DNA of 64,000 nucleotides from Allochromatium vinosum DSM 180 (GTDB lineage Bacteria; Pseudomonadota; Gammaproteobacteria; Chromatiales; Chromatiaceae): positions 1,155,154 to 1,219,153 of the forward strand of contig NC_013851.1 of assembly GCF_000025485.1 (NCBI RefSeq). The letters are read 5' to 3'. This document shows positions 45,057-57,700 of the stretch, piece after piece. The translations under genes were made by a program, and so were the position numbers. The notes beneath the pieces are model-generated. The model did not search any database. It saw nothing but the letters and a program-made list of their open reading frames with translations, and had not been told where the DNA came from. Numbering within the stretch: position 1 is the stretch's first letter; each line of letters starts with the position of its first letter.

Positions 45057-47410
45057 GCGCGCTCGACCGCAAGCTGTGGCGTGAACTCTGGAGCCTGCGC
45101 GGCCAGGTGCTCGCCATCGCGGTGGTGATTGCGGGCGGGGTGTCGACGCTGCTGATGTCGCTCGCGACGCTCGATTCACTGACCCTGACGCGCGACGCCT
45201 TCTATCGCGACTATCGCTTCGCCGAGATCTTCGTCTCGCTCAAGCGCGCACCCGAGTCGCTGCGCGAAACCATCGCCGCCATTCCGGGCGTGCAGCAGGT
45301 CGAGACGCGGGTGGTGGCGGCGGTCAATCTGGATATCCCGGACTTTGCCGATCCGGCCACCGGCGTGCTGGTCTCGCTGCCCGAACGCAACGGACTCAAT
45401 CAGCTCCATCTGCTCGCCGGTCGGCTGCCCGAGCCGGAGCGCGACGACGAGACCGTCGTCAGCCAGGCGTTCGCCGCGGCCCATGGCTTTGGTCCGGGCG
45501 CGCATCTGTCGGCGATCATCGACGGGCGTCTCCAGCGGCTGACGATCGTCGGCATCGCCGTCTCGCCGGAGTACATCTATCAGATCAAGCCGGGCGATCT
45601 CTTTCCCGATTTTGCGCGCCACGGCGTGCTGTGGATGAACCGCGAACCGCTGGCGCGGGCCTATGACATGGATGGCGCCTTCAATGATCTGCTGCTGACA
45701 CTCACCCGCGAAGGGCGTCCCAGGGACGTGATCGAGCGGCTGGACGACCTGCTCGAACCCTATGGCGGTCTGGGGGCGATCGAGCGTTCGGATCAGCTCT
45801 CGGATCGCTATCTCGATGCCGAACTGGAACAGCTCGCCGGCATGGCGCGGCTCATCCCCGGCGTCTTTCTCGGCGTAGCGGCCTTTCTGCTCAACGTGGT
45901 GCTGGGGCGTCTGATCGGCACCCAGCGCGACCAGATCGCCATCCTCAAGGCGTTCGGCTACAGCGCCTGGCAGATCGGCGGACACTATGTGCGCTGGGCG
46001 CTGGTGATCATCCTGCTCGGACTGGTCATCGGCCTGGGGGCCGGGCTCTGGTTCGGACTGGCGATGGCAGAGCTCTATCGCGGCTTCTTCTACTTTCCCT
46101 ATCTGGAGTTCAGCCTGCGTCCGCAGGTGATCGCGGTGGCCGTGGCGGTGACGCTGGGCGCCGGACTCGCCGGCACGCTCGCGGCCGTGCGTCGTGCCGC
46201 GCGTCTGCCGCCGGCCGAGGCCATGCAGCCCGAGCCGCCGCCGCGCTATCGGCCCACGCTGGTCGAGCGGTTCGGACTCCAGCGTTTTCTGAGCCAGCCG
46301 ACGCGCATGATCCTGCGCCACATCGAGCGCCGTCCGTTCAAGTCGCTGCTCTCGATCCTGGGGATCGGTCTGGCCTGCGGCATCCTGATGGTCGGGCGTT
46401 TCCAGGAAGGGGCGTTGGACTATCTGATCCAGGTGCAGTACGGGCTGGCGCAACGCGACGATCTGACCGTGACCTTCAGCGAGCCGACTTCGCGTCGGGT
46501 GGTGCTCGAACTGGGCGCGCGGCCCGGCGTCGACTGGGCCGAACCGACCCGCCAGGTCGCGGTGCGTCTGCGTCACGCCAATGCCAGTCAGTCGACGGCG
46601 ATCCAGGGTCTGGAGCCGGACAGCCGCTTGCGGCGTATCCTCGACGATCGGCTCCAGGTGCAGCGACTGCCCGCCGAGGGGTTGGTTCTGAGCGATCAGC
46701 TTGCACGACGGCTCGGTGTTGGTGTGGGCGATCGGGTCGAGGTCGAGATCCTGGAAGGACGGCGCGAGCGGCATCGGGTCGTGGTCGCGGGGCTGGTGCG
46801 CGAGTTCACCGGACTCTCGGCCTATATGGATCTGGAAGCACTCAACCGGCTGCTCGGGGAGGGTGAAGCCGTGACCGGCGCGCTGCTTGCTGTCGAGCCG
46901 GGCGCGCGCGATCGGCTGGTGGCCGAATTGAAGGCGGCGCCACGGGTGGCGGGCGTGACCGACCGGCTCACCGCCATCCGGAGTTTCATGGATTCGATGA
47001 CCGAGATCGTGCTGAGCTTTGCCTTCGTCAGCACACTGCTGGCCGGCAGCATCGCCTTCGGCGTGGTCTACAATGATGCGCGCATCACGCTCACCGAGCG
47101 CGCGCGCGAGCTGGCGACACTGCGGGTGCTGGGCTTCAGCCTCGGCGAGATCACGGCGATCCTGTTGGGCGAGCTGGCGCTCCTGACCGCCCTCGCCATC
47201 CCGGTCGGATTCGGCATCGGCTGGGGGCTGATCGCACTCATCGTGCGCGGTATCGAGTCCGAGCTCTATCGGATACCGCTGATCCTGGAGCCGAGTGTGT
47301 TCACCTTTGCGGCGAGCGTCATCCTGGTCGCCGCGCTTCTGTCGGGCCTCTTGGTGGCGCGCCGTCTGCGCCGACTGGATCTGGTCGCCGTGCTCAAGAC
47401 TCGCGAATGA
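45053..47410 (+). CDS. ABC transporter permease with two FtsX domains
   Basis: The 785-residue permease has an N-terminal helix ([20 protein letters not shown]), a large periplasmic domain, three helices about 265-380 (first FtsX domain, [20 protein letters not shown]), a second helix near 430 and periplasmic domain, and three C-terminal helices ([20 protein letters not shown] onward, second FtsX domain). This doubled layout resembles YbbP/DevC-type exporters. It starts at GTG overlapping the ATPase stop and overlaps the HlyD gene by ATGA. Confidence 0.9.
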
Positions 47411-48615
47411 ACGTCAAAGGTCTGCTCATCCGTCGTCGTGCTATCCAGATACTGGGTGCTCTGGCGTTGCTCGCGCTCCTGGCCTGGGGCTTTCGTCCCG
47501 TGCCGCGTCTGGTTGACGTCGAACCCGTCACGCGCGGTCCGCTGGCCGTCACCCTGGTGGCCGAGGGCCGCACGCGCGTCGTCGAGCGCTATCGGATCTC
47601 GGCGCCGGTCGATGGTCAGTTGCGGCGGCTGGAACTGGAGGTCGGCGATCCGGTTCGGGCGGGGCAGGTGATCGCCGTCCTCGATGCTCAGGTTTCGCCG
47701 GTGCTGGATCGGCGCAGTCAGGAACGCGCCCGCGCGCGGTTGGCGAGCGCCGAGTCTGATTTGGCCGCGACGCGCGCGGCAGTGACGGCGGCCGATGCGT
47801 CGGCGAACCTGGCGCGGATGGAACTGGAGCGCATCGAACGGTTGGCGGGGCAGGGGATGGTTTCGCGGACTCAGCTCGATCAGGCGCGCGCCGAGTCGCT
47901 TGGTCGCGATGCGGAACTGGAGGCTGCACGCTTTCGCGTCCAGAGCGCCGAGCGTGATCGGCTCGCTGCGCTCGCCGAGCTGGAACATGCCGGCGAGTCG
48001 GCATCGGGCGAGCAGGGGCGGCTGGAACTCCGGGCGCCGGTTGCTGGCGTCGTGCTCAAGCGCGAGTCCGAGAGTGCGCGGGTCGTTCATGCCGGTGATC
48101 CGATCTTGGAACTCGGCGATCCAGGCGCGCTGGAGATCGAGGTCGATGTGCTCTCAGCCGACGCCGTGCGATTGGCGGTCGGGATGCGGGTCCGGATCGA
48201 GCGCTGGGGCGAATCCAATCCCCTGGAGGCCAGGATCAAGCGCATCGAGCCGGTCGCCTTCACCAAGATCTCGGCACTCGGCGTCGAAGAGCAACGGGTC
48301 TGGGTCATCGCCGAACGGCTTGCGCCCCAGGCTGACTGGTCGCGGCTGGGAGACGGCTATCGAGTCAACGCCCGTTTCGTGCTCTGGGAGGCCGAAGACG
48401 TGCTCCAGGCGCCGACCAGCAGTCTGTTTCGGCACGGTGAGGGCTGGGCGCTGTTTCGAGCGGTCGACGGACGCGCCCGTCTCACCCCGGTCGAGATCGG
48501 ACGGCGCGGTGCACTCCAGACCGAGTTGAGACGCGGCGTCGAGGTCGGTGCATCCGTGATCGTCCATCCCGATCGCGAGCTGGCCGACGGAGCGCGCATC
48601 ACGCCACGCCAGTGA
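47407..48615 (+). CDS. HlyD-family periplasmic adaptor protein
   Basis: The 402-residue membrane-fusion protein has an N-terminal anchor (AIQILGALALLALLAWGF), a biotinyl-lipoyl-like half-motif RISAPVDGQLRRLELEVGDP, then a long alpha-helical hairpin (about 105-200, rich in Ala/Glu/Arg). The second half-motif LELRAPVAGVVLKRESESAR follows, and then beta-barrel and membrane-proximal domains. It would join the ABC permease to an outer-membrane channel, which is not in this window. It is the last gene of the three-gene unit. Confidence 0.92.
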   Translation: MNVKGLLIRRRAIQILGALALLALLAWGFRPVPRLVDVEPVTRGPLAVTLVAEGRTRVVERYRISAPVDGQLRRLELEVGDPVRAGQVIAVLDAQVSPVLDRRSQERARARLASAESDLAATRAAVTAADASANLARMELERIERLAGQGMVSRTQLDQARAESLGRDAELEAARFRVQSAERDRLAALAELEHAGESASGEQGRLELRAPVAGVVLKRESESARVVHAGDPILELGDPGALEIEVDVLSADAVRLAVGMRVRIERWGESNPLEARIKRIEPVAFTKISALGVEEQRVWVIAERLAPQADWSRLGDGYRVNARFVLWEAEDVLQAPTSSLFRHGEGWALFRAVDGRARLTPVEIGRRGALQTELRRGVEVGASVIVHPDRELADGARITPRQ

Positions 48616-48631
48616 CGGCCGTCGACCAACA

Positions 48632-49513
48632 TCACCAACCGCCATTCACGGCCTGCCGGCAAAGCGCCTCCCATTCCGGCTCGCCGATGTCGAGCATATT
48701 CTCAGCCTGATCGCGGTACTCCAGCATCTCGGCCGTCTCATCGGTGCCGTTGGCCAGCGCAACGAGATAATGCGCCAGTTGACCGAGCGCGATCAGGCGC
48801 GGGATGCGCCGATCCTCGGCTTCCAGATGGCGTGTGCCGTGATGATGCAGGATCGCCAGCGCGATGAACTCGGGCAGCTTCCAGTTGTTCGCCAGCAGGA
48901 ACCCGACCACCGCGTGATCCGTACCGAGCGTGGTGCGCTCGTGGGTCAGCAGCTCGCTGGGCGTGCTGTCGGCGCGGAAACTCCACTCAGCGATGTAGTT
49001 GTCGGTGACATTGGCGAAGATGAGACTGCCGACATCATGCATGATGCCGAACAGATAGGCCTCGTCCTCACCGATGTCCGGCGTCAGACGCGCCACGGCG
49101 GTGACGATCCGCGCCGTCCCCAGGATCGACTCCCAGAGTACGCGCACCGGCCCCTGATTGACCGCCAGTAGCCGGCTGATCGCCTCGGCCGTCACCAGAT
49201 TGGTCAGACGCGCCAGCCCCAGGAGCCCGGCGGCCTGATGGACGCTGGCCACCTGCGCCGGCAGATTGAACGCCGGCGAGTTGACGACGCGCAACACCTG
49301 CCCCGTCAGCACCGGATCCAGTGCGATGAGGTCCGAGGCCACCTTGAGATCCGGCTCGGGGCGTGTCAGCTCGCGACGCAGGGCCATCACCACGTCAGGG
49401 ATCTGGGGTACGGGTGCGCGGCGCACCAGGTTCAGCGCGGCCTCGAACACCGGCTTGGACGGATAGAGCGAGCGATTCGAGGTCTGGCGTTGGGCAAGGG
49501 CTTGAGCGGTCAT
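48632..49513 (-). CDS. HDOD domain signalling protein
   Basis: The 293-residue soluble protein consists almost entirely of an HDOD domain: APVPQIPDVVMALRRELTRP, LDPVLTGQVLRVVNSPAFNL, LGLARLTNLVTAEAISRLLA, EDEAYLFGIMHDVGSLIFAN and ALAILHHHGTRHLEAEDRRI. Although HD-like, it lacks a full HD-phosphohydrolase metal site, as is typical. Such proteins act in two-component and c-di-GMP networks. It converges on the HlyD gene and lies downstream of the hybrid kinase gene on the same strand. Confidence 0.88.
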   Translation of the reverse strand: MTAQALAQRQTSNRSLYPSKPVFEAALNLVRRAPVPQIPDVVMALRRELTRPEPDLKVASDLIALDPVLTGQVLRVVNSPAFNLPAQVASVHQAAGLLGLARLTNLVTAEAISRLLAVNQGPVRVLWESILGTARIVTAVARLTPDIGEDEAYLFGIMHDVGSLIFANVTDNYIAEWSFRADSTPSELLTHERTTLGTDHAVVGFLLANNWKLPEFIALAILHHHGTRHLEAEDRRIPRLIALGQLAHYLVALANGTDETAEMLEYRDQAENMLDIGEPEWEALCRQAVNGGW

Positions 49514-49657
49514 GGCGACTCAGCGCGCTCCGTGGGGCAAGTGAGATCGATTTATACTGGATAGCGTTTTCTCGCGCCCAAACCAAGCGCGGTTTTGTGA
49601 CCTCGTTCTCGATTCGATCGCCCTCAGCACGGGGGCGTGTCACCGATGGCTGTCACC

Positions 49658-52819
<3,162 letters not shown>

Positions 52820-53069
52820 GATCTCGGGCTGCCAGGTTGGACGGGCGCGAAGCTCGCCGGGTGGGCGGATCTCCTGGGTCTCGTCGAAGCGGCGGACTCT
52901 GGTGTGAGGCGCTGAGATTGCCCGCCAACTCGATGAAAAACTGTGACGAATGCCTCAAAAGGATAGCAATCCTTGGTTCGGCTGGTGCAATATCCCCCAT
53001 ATATCAAAGTTCCAACGCGCGGGCACAGCGCCCCCGCGCCAATGAATCCCGAATCAATGCATGGCGGTC
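52820..53069. other. intergenic region upstream of the hybrid kinase and IscB element
   Basis: No gene is visible here. The region holds the promoter area of the minus-strand kinase gene (AT-rich around 52930-53010, no convincing -35/-10 pair) and ends at the left end of the IscB element. The sequence just before the left hairpin (about 53050-53070) is the expected place of a natural omega-RNA guide. Confidence 0.5.
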
Positions 53070-53074
53070 AACTA

Positions 53075-53094
53075 CCCCCGCCTGAAGGCGGGGG
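53075..53094 (+). repeat. left-end hairpin of the IscB element
   Basis: CCCCCGCC (53075-53082) and GGCGGGGG (53087-53094) form a perfect 8-bp stem with loop TGAA. A C-rich stem followed by GCTTG is the usual subterminal hairpin of IS200/IS605-family ends, recognised by TnpA Y1 transposases. Confidence 0.75.
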
Positions 53095-53354
53095 CTTGTG
53101 AGGGGACTCGCAAGCCGGGTTGACCAGGGATAGCGGTGAACATCCGCTGCGTTTGCAACAGGTCGTTGAGACCCACTCCGGGATGCTTCCTCAGTCCCGG
53201 ACCCTGGAAGGTCGGAGTCATGCAGGCGAAAGGCAAAGCGCCGAAGGTTCCGATCGCCGCCGCGAGGCGGGAGCCGGTTGCAGACATTCCCGAGGGGAGC
53301 GAGCCGCAAGGCTCCGTCACCAGGCCCGTAAGGGCAGACGTTTGGAACAGACCA
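53095..53354 (+). ncRNA. omega RNA (HEARO-type) of IscB
   Basis: The roughly 260 bases directly 5' of iscB are non-coding and highly structured, where IscB omega RNA (described earlier as HEARO RNA) is encoded. Visible stems are AGCGG/CCGCT (53132-53148) and TCCGGGA/TCCCGGA (53177-53183 with 53195-53201). The GGGATGCTTCCTCAGTCCCG core resembles known IscB scaffolds. Further GC stems lie near 53265-53320. The transcript would run into the iscB start. The 5' guide probably begins just outside the left hairpin, so the RNA may start near 53055. Confidence 0.78.
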
Positions 53355-54704
53355 ATGGCGGTATTCGTACTCGACAAACAGAAACATCCGCTGATGCCGT
53401 GCACGGAGAAACGCGCGCGGCTGTTGCTGGAGCGCGGACGCGCGGTGGTGGTGCGTCTGGCCCCCTTCACCCTTCGGCTGAAGGATCGAATCGGCGGGGC
53501 GGTTCAACCGCTGCGCCTGAAGCTCGATCCGGGCAGTCGCGTCACGGGGCTGGCCATCGTTCGCGAATCCGAAACCTGTGATCCTGAAACGGGCGCGATC
53601 GAGCGCTTGGAACATGGGCTGTGGTTTGGGGAACTGGCGCATCGTGGTCAGGCGATCCGGGAGGCGCTGACACTTCGGCGTCACTATCGCCGGGCACGCC
53701 GGTCTCGGAAGACGCGCTACCGGGCGCCGCGTTTTCTGAATCGCACCCGCCGTGAGGGCTGGTTGCCGCCGTCGTTACAGCATCGGCTCGACACGACGCT
53801 CAACTGGGTGGCGCGGCTGCGCCGGCTCGCCCCGATCACCGCCCTCAGTCAGGAACTGGTGCGTTTCGATACCCAGGCGCTCCAGAACCCGGAGATCTCC
53901 GGTGTGGAGTACCAACAGGGCGAACTGGCGGGCTACGAAGTGCGTGAATACCTGCTGGAGACATGGCACCGCACCTGCGCCTATTGTGGCGCGACGAACG
54001 TACCGCTGGAGATCGAGCACATCGTTCCACGCGCGCGGGGCGGCTCGGATCGGGTCTCGAACCTGACGCTCGCCTGCCGGCCCTGCAATCAGCGCAAGGG
54101 GAACCGATCCATCGAGGACTTTCTGAAACGCCAACCGGCGCTCCTGCACCGGATCCAGGCCCAGGCCAAAGCACCGCTCCAGGACGCCGCCGCCGTCAAT
54201 GCCACGCGCTGGGCGCTGTTGAACGCGCTCCAGACCACGGGCCTAGCGGTCGAGACCGGCTCGGGCGGCCGCACCAAGTTCAATCGCACGCGCCTGGACA
54301 TCCCCAAAACCCATGCCCTCGATGCCGCCTGTGTCGGCGCCGTCGATCAGGTGCGCGACTGGAACCGCCCGGTCCTGGCCATCTGCGCCACCGGGCGTGG
54401 CGCTTACAGCCGCACGCGCACGTTCAACAACGGCTTCCCGCGCGGCTATCTGATGCGCCACAAGCGCGTCCACGGCTTCCAGACCGGCGATTGGGTGCGC
54501 GCCGAGGTGCCTAAGGGCAAGAAGGCCGGCGTGCATGTCGGGCGCGTGGCGGTGCGCCAAACGGGATCGTTCAACATCCAGGCCCAGGGCGGAACCGTTC
54601 AGGGGGTTTCTTACCGCCATTGCCGCGTCCTCCAGCGCGCTGACGGCTATGGCTACGCCTTCCAACCTAAACCTGATACGGAGAAGGCGAGACGGGCGGC
54701 CTGA
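53355..54704 (+). CDS. iscB: RNA-guided endonuclease IscB
   Basis: IscB is the IS200/IS605-encoded ancestor-type relative of Cas9 that cuts DNA guided by omega RNA. The 449-residue protein has the N-terminal PLMP domain (MAVFVLDKQKHPLMP), RuvC-I LDPGSRVTGLAIV (Asp58), an Arg-rich bridge helix (RRHYRRARRSRKTRYRAPRF), RuvC-II around Glu167 (SQELVRFD), and an HNH domain with zinc cysteines (CAYCG, CRPC) and His222 in IEHIVPRARGG. RuvC-III is KTHALDAACVG (His320, Asp323), followed by a C-terminal target-interaction domain. All catalytic residues are present. The start is ATG 53355; the upstream open frame is the omega RNA. Confidence 0.95.
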   Translation: MAVFVLDKQKHPLMPCTEKRARLLLERGRAVVVRLAPFTLRLKDRIGGAVQPLRLKLDPGSRVTGLAIVRESETCDPETGAIERLEHGLWFGELAHRGQAIREALTLRRHYRRARRSRKTRYRAPRFLNRTRREGWLPPSLQHRLDTTLNWVARLRRLAPITALSQELVRFDTQALQNPEISGVEYQQGELAGYEVREYLLETWHRTCAYCGATNVPLEIEHIVPRARGGSDRVSNLTLACRPCNQRKGNRSIEDFLKRQPALLHRIQAQAKAPLQDAAAVNATRWALLNALQTTGLAVETGSGGRTKFNRTRLDIPKTHALDAACVGAVDQVRDWNRPVLAICATGRGAYSRTRTFNNGFPRGYLMRHKRVHGFQTGDWVRAEVPKGKKAGVHVGRVAVRQTGSFNIQAQGGTVQGVSYRHCRVLQRADGYGYAFQPKPDTEKARRAA

Positions 54705-54731
54705 CGGCGCTACGCGCCGCGCGCTATCCCT

Positions 54732-54751
54732 CCCCGCCCGGAAGGACGGGG
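54732..54751 (+). repeat. right-end hairpin of the IscB element
   Basis: CCCCGCCC (54732-54739) pairs with GGACGGGG (54744-54751) around loop GGAA, with one C-A mismatch. It lies 27 bases after the iscB stop and resembles IS200/IS605 right ends. A second small stem GGCGC/GCGCC (54706-54718) precedes it. The next gene's ATG is at 54769. Confidence 0.72.
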
Positions 54752-54768
54752 TTTCTCGCGCAAGACTG

Positions 54769-57700
54769 ATGAAAGACACCGATCGCGACCCCATACAGCC
54801 GGACGCCCGTAACCTCCCGAACAGGGGTGATGAGTTATCCGCCGATGAGATCCGCGAGCGTGCCCTGACAGCGCTGCATCAGGGGCGCTTCCACATTGCC
54901 GACGAGCTGTTGCAGGGCGCCAACGCCGAACTCACCGCCATGGTCGAGAGCCTGCGGATCTATCAGGTCGAGTTGCAGATCCAGAACGATGAGCTGCTGC
55001 GCAGCCAGCGTCAGACACAGTTGGCCCTGGAGCGTTTCACGGCCTTCTTCAATGGTCTGCCGATCGCCGAGCTGGTGGTCGACCGCCATGGCTTGGTCAA
55101 GGAAGCGAACTATGCCGCCCAGGATCTCTTCGAACTCAAGCATTCGCATATCCACCAGCATTATTTCACACGCTTGATCAGCGAGACCGATCGCGGTCTG
55201 GTGGCCGAACTCTGGAAGCGGCGGCTACCCGAGGAACGCAGAACCCTGACGCTCAAGGAGATCCATTTCAACGGCCGCGCTGGCGAGCCCTTCATCGGCG
55301 ATCTGCATGTCGCGCCCCTGTCGGACTTCGAGGGCGAGAGCGATGATTACGTCTGCGCCATCCTCGACCGCACCGAGTCGGTGCGTCAGCGTCAGGCGCT
55401 CCACGCCTACGGGGAACGCCTCCAGCGACACGAAGCCGAACTCCAGGAGCGTCTCAAGGAGATGCGTGGACTCTATGACGTCCTGCGCGAGACCAACCGT
55501 CACGAAGCCCCCATGGAGGACGTTCTGCAACGGGTGGTCGAGCGACTGCCGGAGGCCTGGCAGTTTCCGTCTCTCGCCGAGGTGCGCCTCACCTTGCCGG
55601 AAACCGGCTTTCGGACCGCCGGTTTCGAGCACACCGATTGGATGCAGACGGCGCCCATCATGGTCGATGGGGTCAAGGTGGGCGAGATTCAGGTGGTCTA
55701 TCGCGAGGCGCCGCCACTGGGCCTCGATGACCGCACCTTCCTGAACGAGGAGCAGGTACTGCTGGAGGCGGTCGCCTTTCACATCGCTGTCTATTTCGAG
55801 CGTCAGCGTGAAGCACGTCGTCTGAGCGAGAGCCGCGAGCAGTACCAGGTACTCGCCGAATACAGCCCGGATTGGGAATATTGGCTCGGCCCCGATGGGC
55901 GCTATCGTTATGTCTCGCCGGCCTGTCGCGAACTCAGCGGCCACACGGCCGATGAGTTCCTGGCGGATCCGGACCTGATCGCGCGGCTGGTCCATCCCGA
56001 GGATCGCGCACACTGGATGCGGCACTACACCGACGCCCTGGAATCCTGTCAGGCCGATCGCGACGCCATCCAGATGCGTCTGCGCGCGCGCGACGGGCGC
56101 GAGCACTGGGTCGAGCACATCTGCAATCCGGTGATCACCGCCGATGGGCGTTATCTCGGGCGGCGCGGCGTCTTTCGCGACATCACCGAGCGCAAACGGA
56201 TCGAGTCTGAGCTGACCAAGCGTTCGCTCGCCGTCGAACAGAGTCCGGAGAGTATCGTCATCACCGACCTGGACGGTCGCATCGAATACGTCAACGATGC
56301 CTTCATCGCCAATACCGGCTACACCCGCGCGGAAGCACTGGGCCAGAATCCGCGCATCCTCAAGTCCGGTCGGACGCCAAAGGCGATCTTCGATGAACTC
56401 TGGGCCTGTCTGCTGCGCGGCGAGGTCTGGCACGGCGAACTGGTCAACCGGCGCAAGAACGGCGAACTCTATACCGAGGTGGCCAGTATCTCGCCCATCC
56501 GCCAGAGCGACGGACGCATCACGCACTATCTGGCCATCAAGTCGAACGTCACCGAACAGAAGCGTCTGGCCGAGGAGCTGGAGCAGTATCGCCATCATCT
56601 CGAAGAACTGGTCGAGGCGCGCACGCTGGAACTTCGCCAGCAGATGCGCTCGCTCAAGGCGTTGATCGACAACCTGCCGCACATGGCCTGGATGAAGGAT
56701 CGCGAGGGGCGCTTCGTCGCCGTCAACCGGGCCTTTGCCGAAATCAAGGGACGCTCGCCCGATGAGATCATCGGCCTGACCGACCATGATCTCTGGCCGG
56801 GCGAGCTGGCCGAGCGCTATCGTGCCGATGACGCCGAGGTGATGGCCGGTCGCTGTCAGCGCACCCGCGTGATGCCGAGCGTGACCAATCCAGGCGCCAT
56901 CTACGAGACGTTCAAGGCACCCATCATCGACGACACGGACGAGGTGCTCGGGACGGTCGGGTTTGCGCGCGACATCCGTCCGCAACGCGAGATGGAAGCG
57001 GAACTCGCCCACCGCGCCGAGCTGGCCGAGAGCGCGGTGCGCGCCAAGAGCGCCTTCCTGGCCAACATGAGCCATGAGATCCGTACCCCCATGAACGCGA
57101 TCCTGGGGCTGGCGCACCTGCTGCGCCGCGATCTGATCGATCCGGCCAATATCAACCGGCTCGACAAGATCGAGAGCGCGGCGCGTCATCTGCTGGCCGT
57201 GATCAACGACATCCTGGATCTGTCCAAGATCGAGGCCGGCAAACTGCAACTGTCCGACGAGAATTTCTCGGCGGTGATGCTGGTCGATCAGGTCAGTTCG
57301 CTGATCCTCGACGAGGCGCGCGCCAAGGGGCTGAGTCTGAAGGTCGACCTGGACCCCGAACTGCCCTGGATGCGCGGCGACGTGACCCGGTTGCGTCAAG
57401 CCCTGCTCAACTATGCCAGCAACGCGGTCAAGTTCACCCATACCGGCTTTGTGACCATCCGCGTCCGTCTGCAGGAGCGCGACGCCGAGGGTCTCACGGT
57501 GCGCTTCGAGGTCGAGGACACCGGCATCGGCATTCCGCCCGACAAGCAGGCCAGGCTCTTCCAGGCCTTCGAGCAGGCCGATACCTCGACCACGCGCCGC
57601 TACGGCGGTACGGGTCTGGGTCTGGCGATCACGGCGCAACTGGCGCGGATGATGGGCGGCGAGGCCGGTGCCGACAGCGTGGCGGGGCGGGGCAGCACCT

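Larger units (their letters stand above)
53070..54755 (+). mobile_element. IS200/IS605-type element carrying iscB, no transposase
   Basis: The element is bounded by two terminal hairpins typical of single-strand-transposing IS200/IS605 elements (53075-53094 and 54732-54751) and contains an omega-RNA-like region and iscB. No tnpA is present, so it can only move with a transposase supplied from elsewhere. It sits in the divergent gap between two hybrid kinase genes; the right hairpin ends 17 bases before the next start codon. Exact ends are estimated from the hairpins, and no target duplication is expected for this family. Confidence 0.8.

Noticed and set aside
53136-53354. In-frame N-terminal extension of IscB by 73 residues
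   Set aside because: IscB proteins start at the PLMP domain (MAVFVLDKQKHPLMP). The upstream bases are structured and match the omega-RNA position, so they are RNA rather than coding.
53070-54755. CRISPR-Cas9 locus
   Set aside because: The nuclease is 449 residues with a PLMP domain and no REC lobe, and there is no repeat-spacer array. It is IscB, not Cas9.
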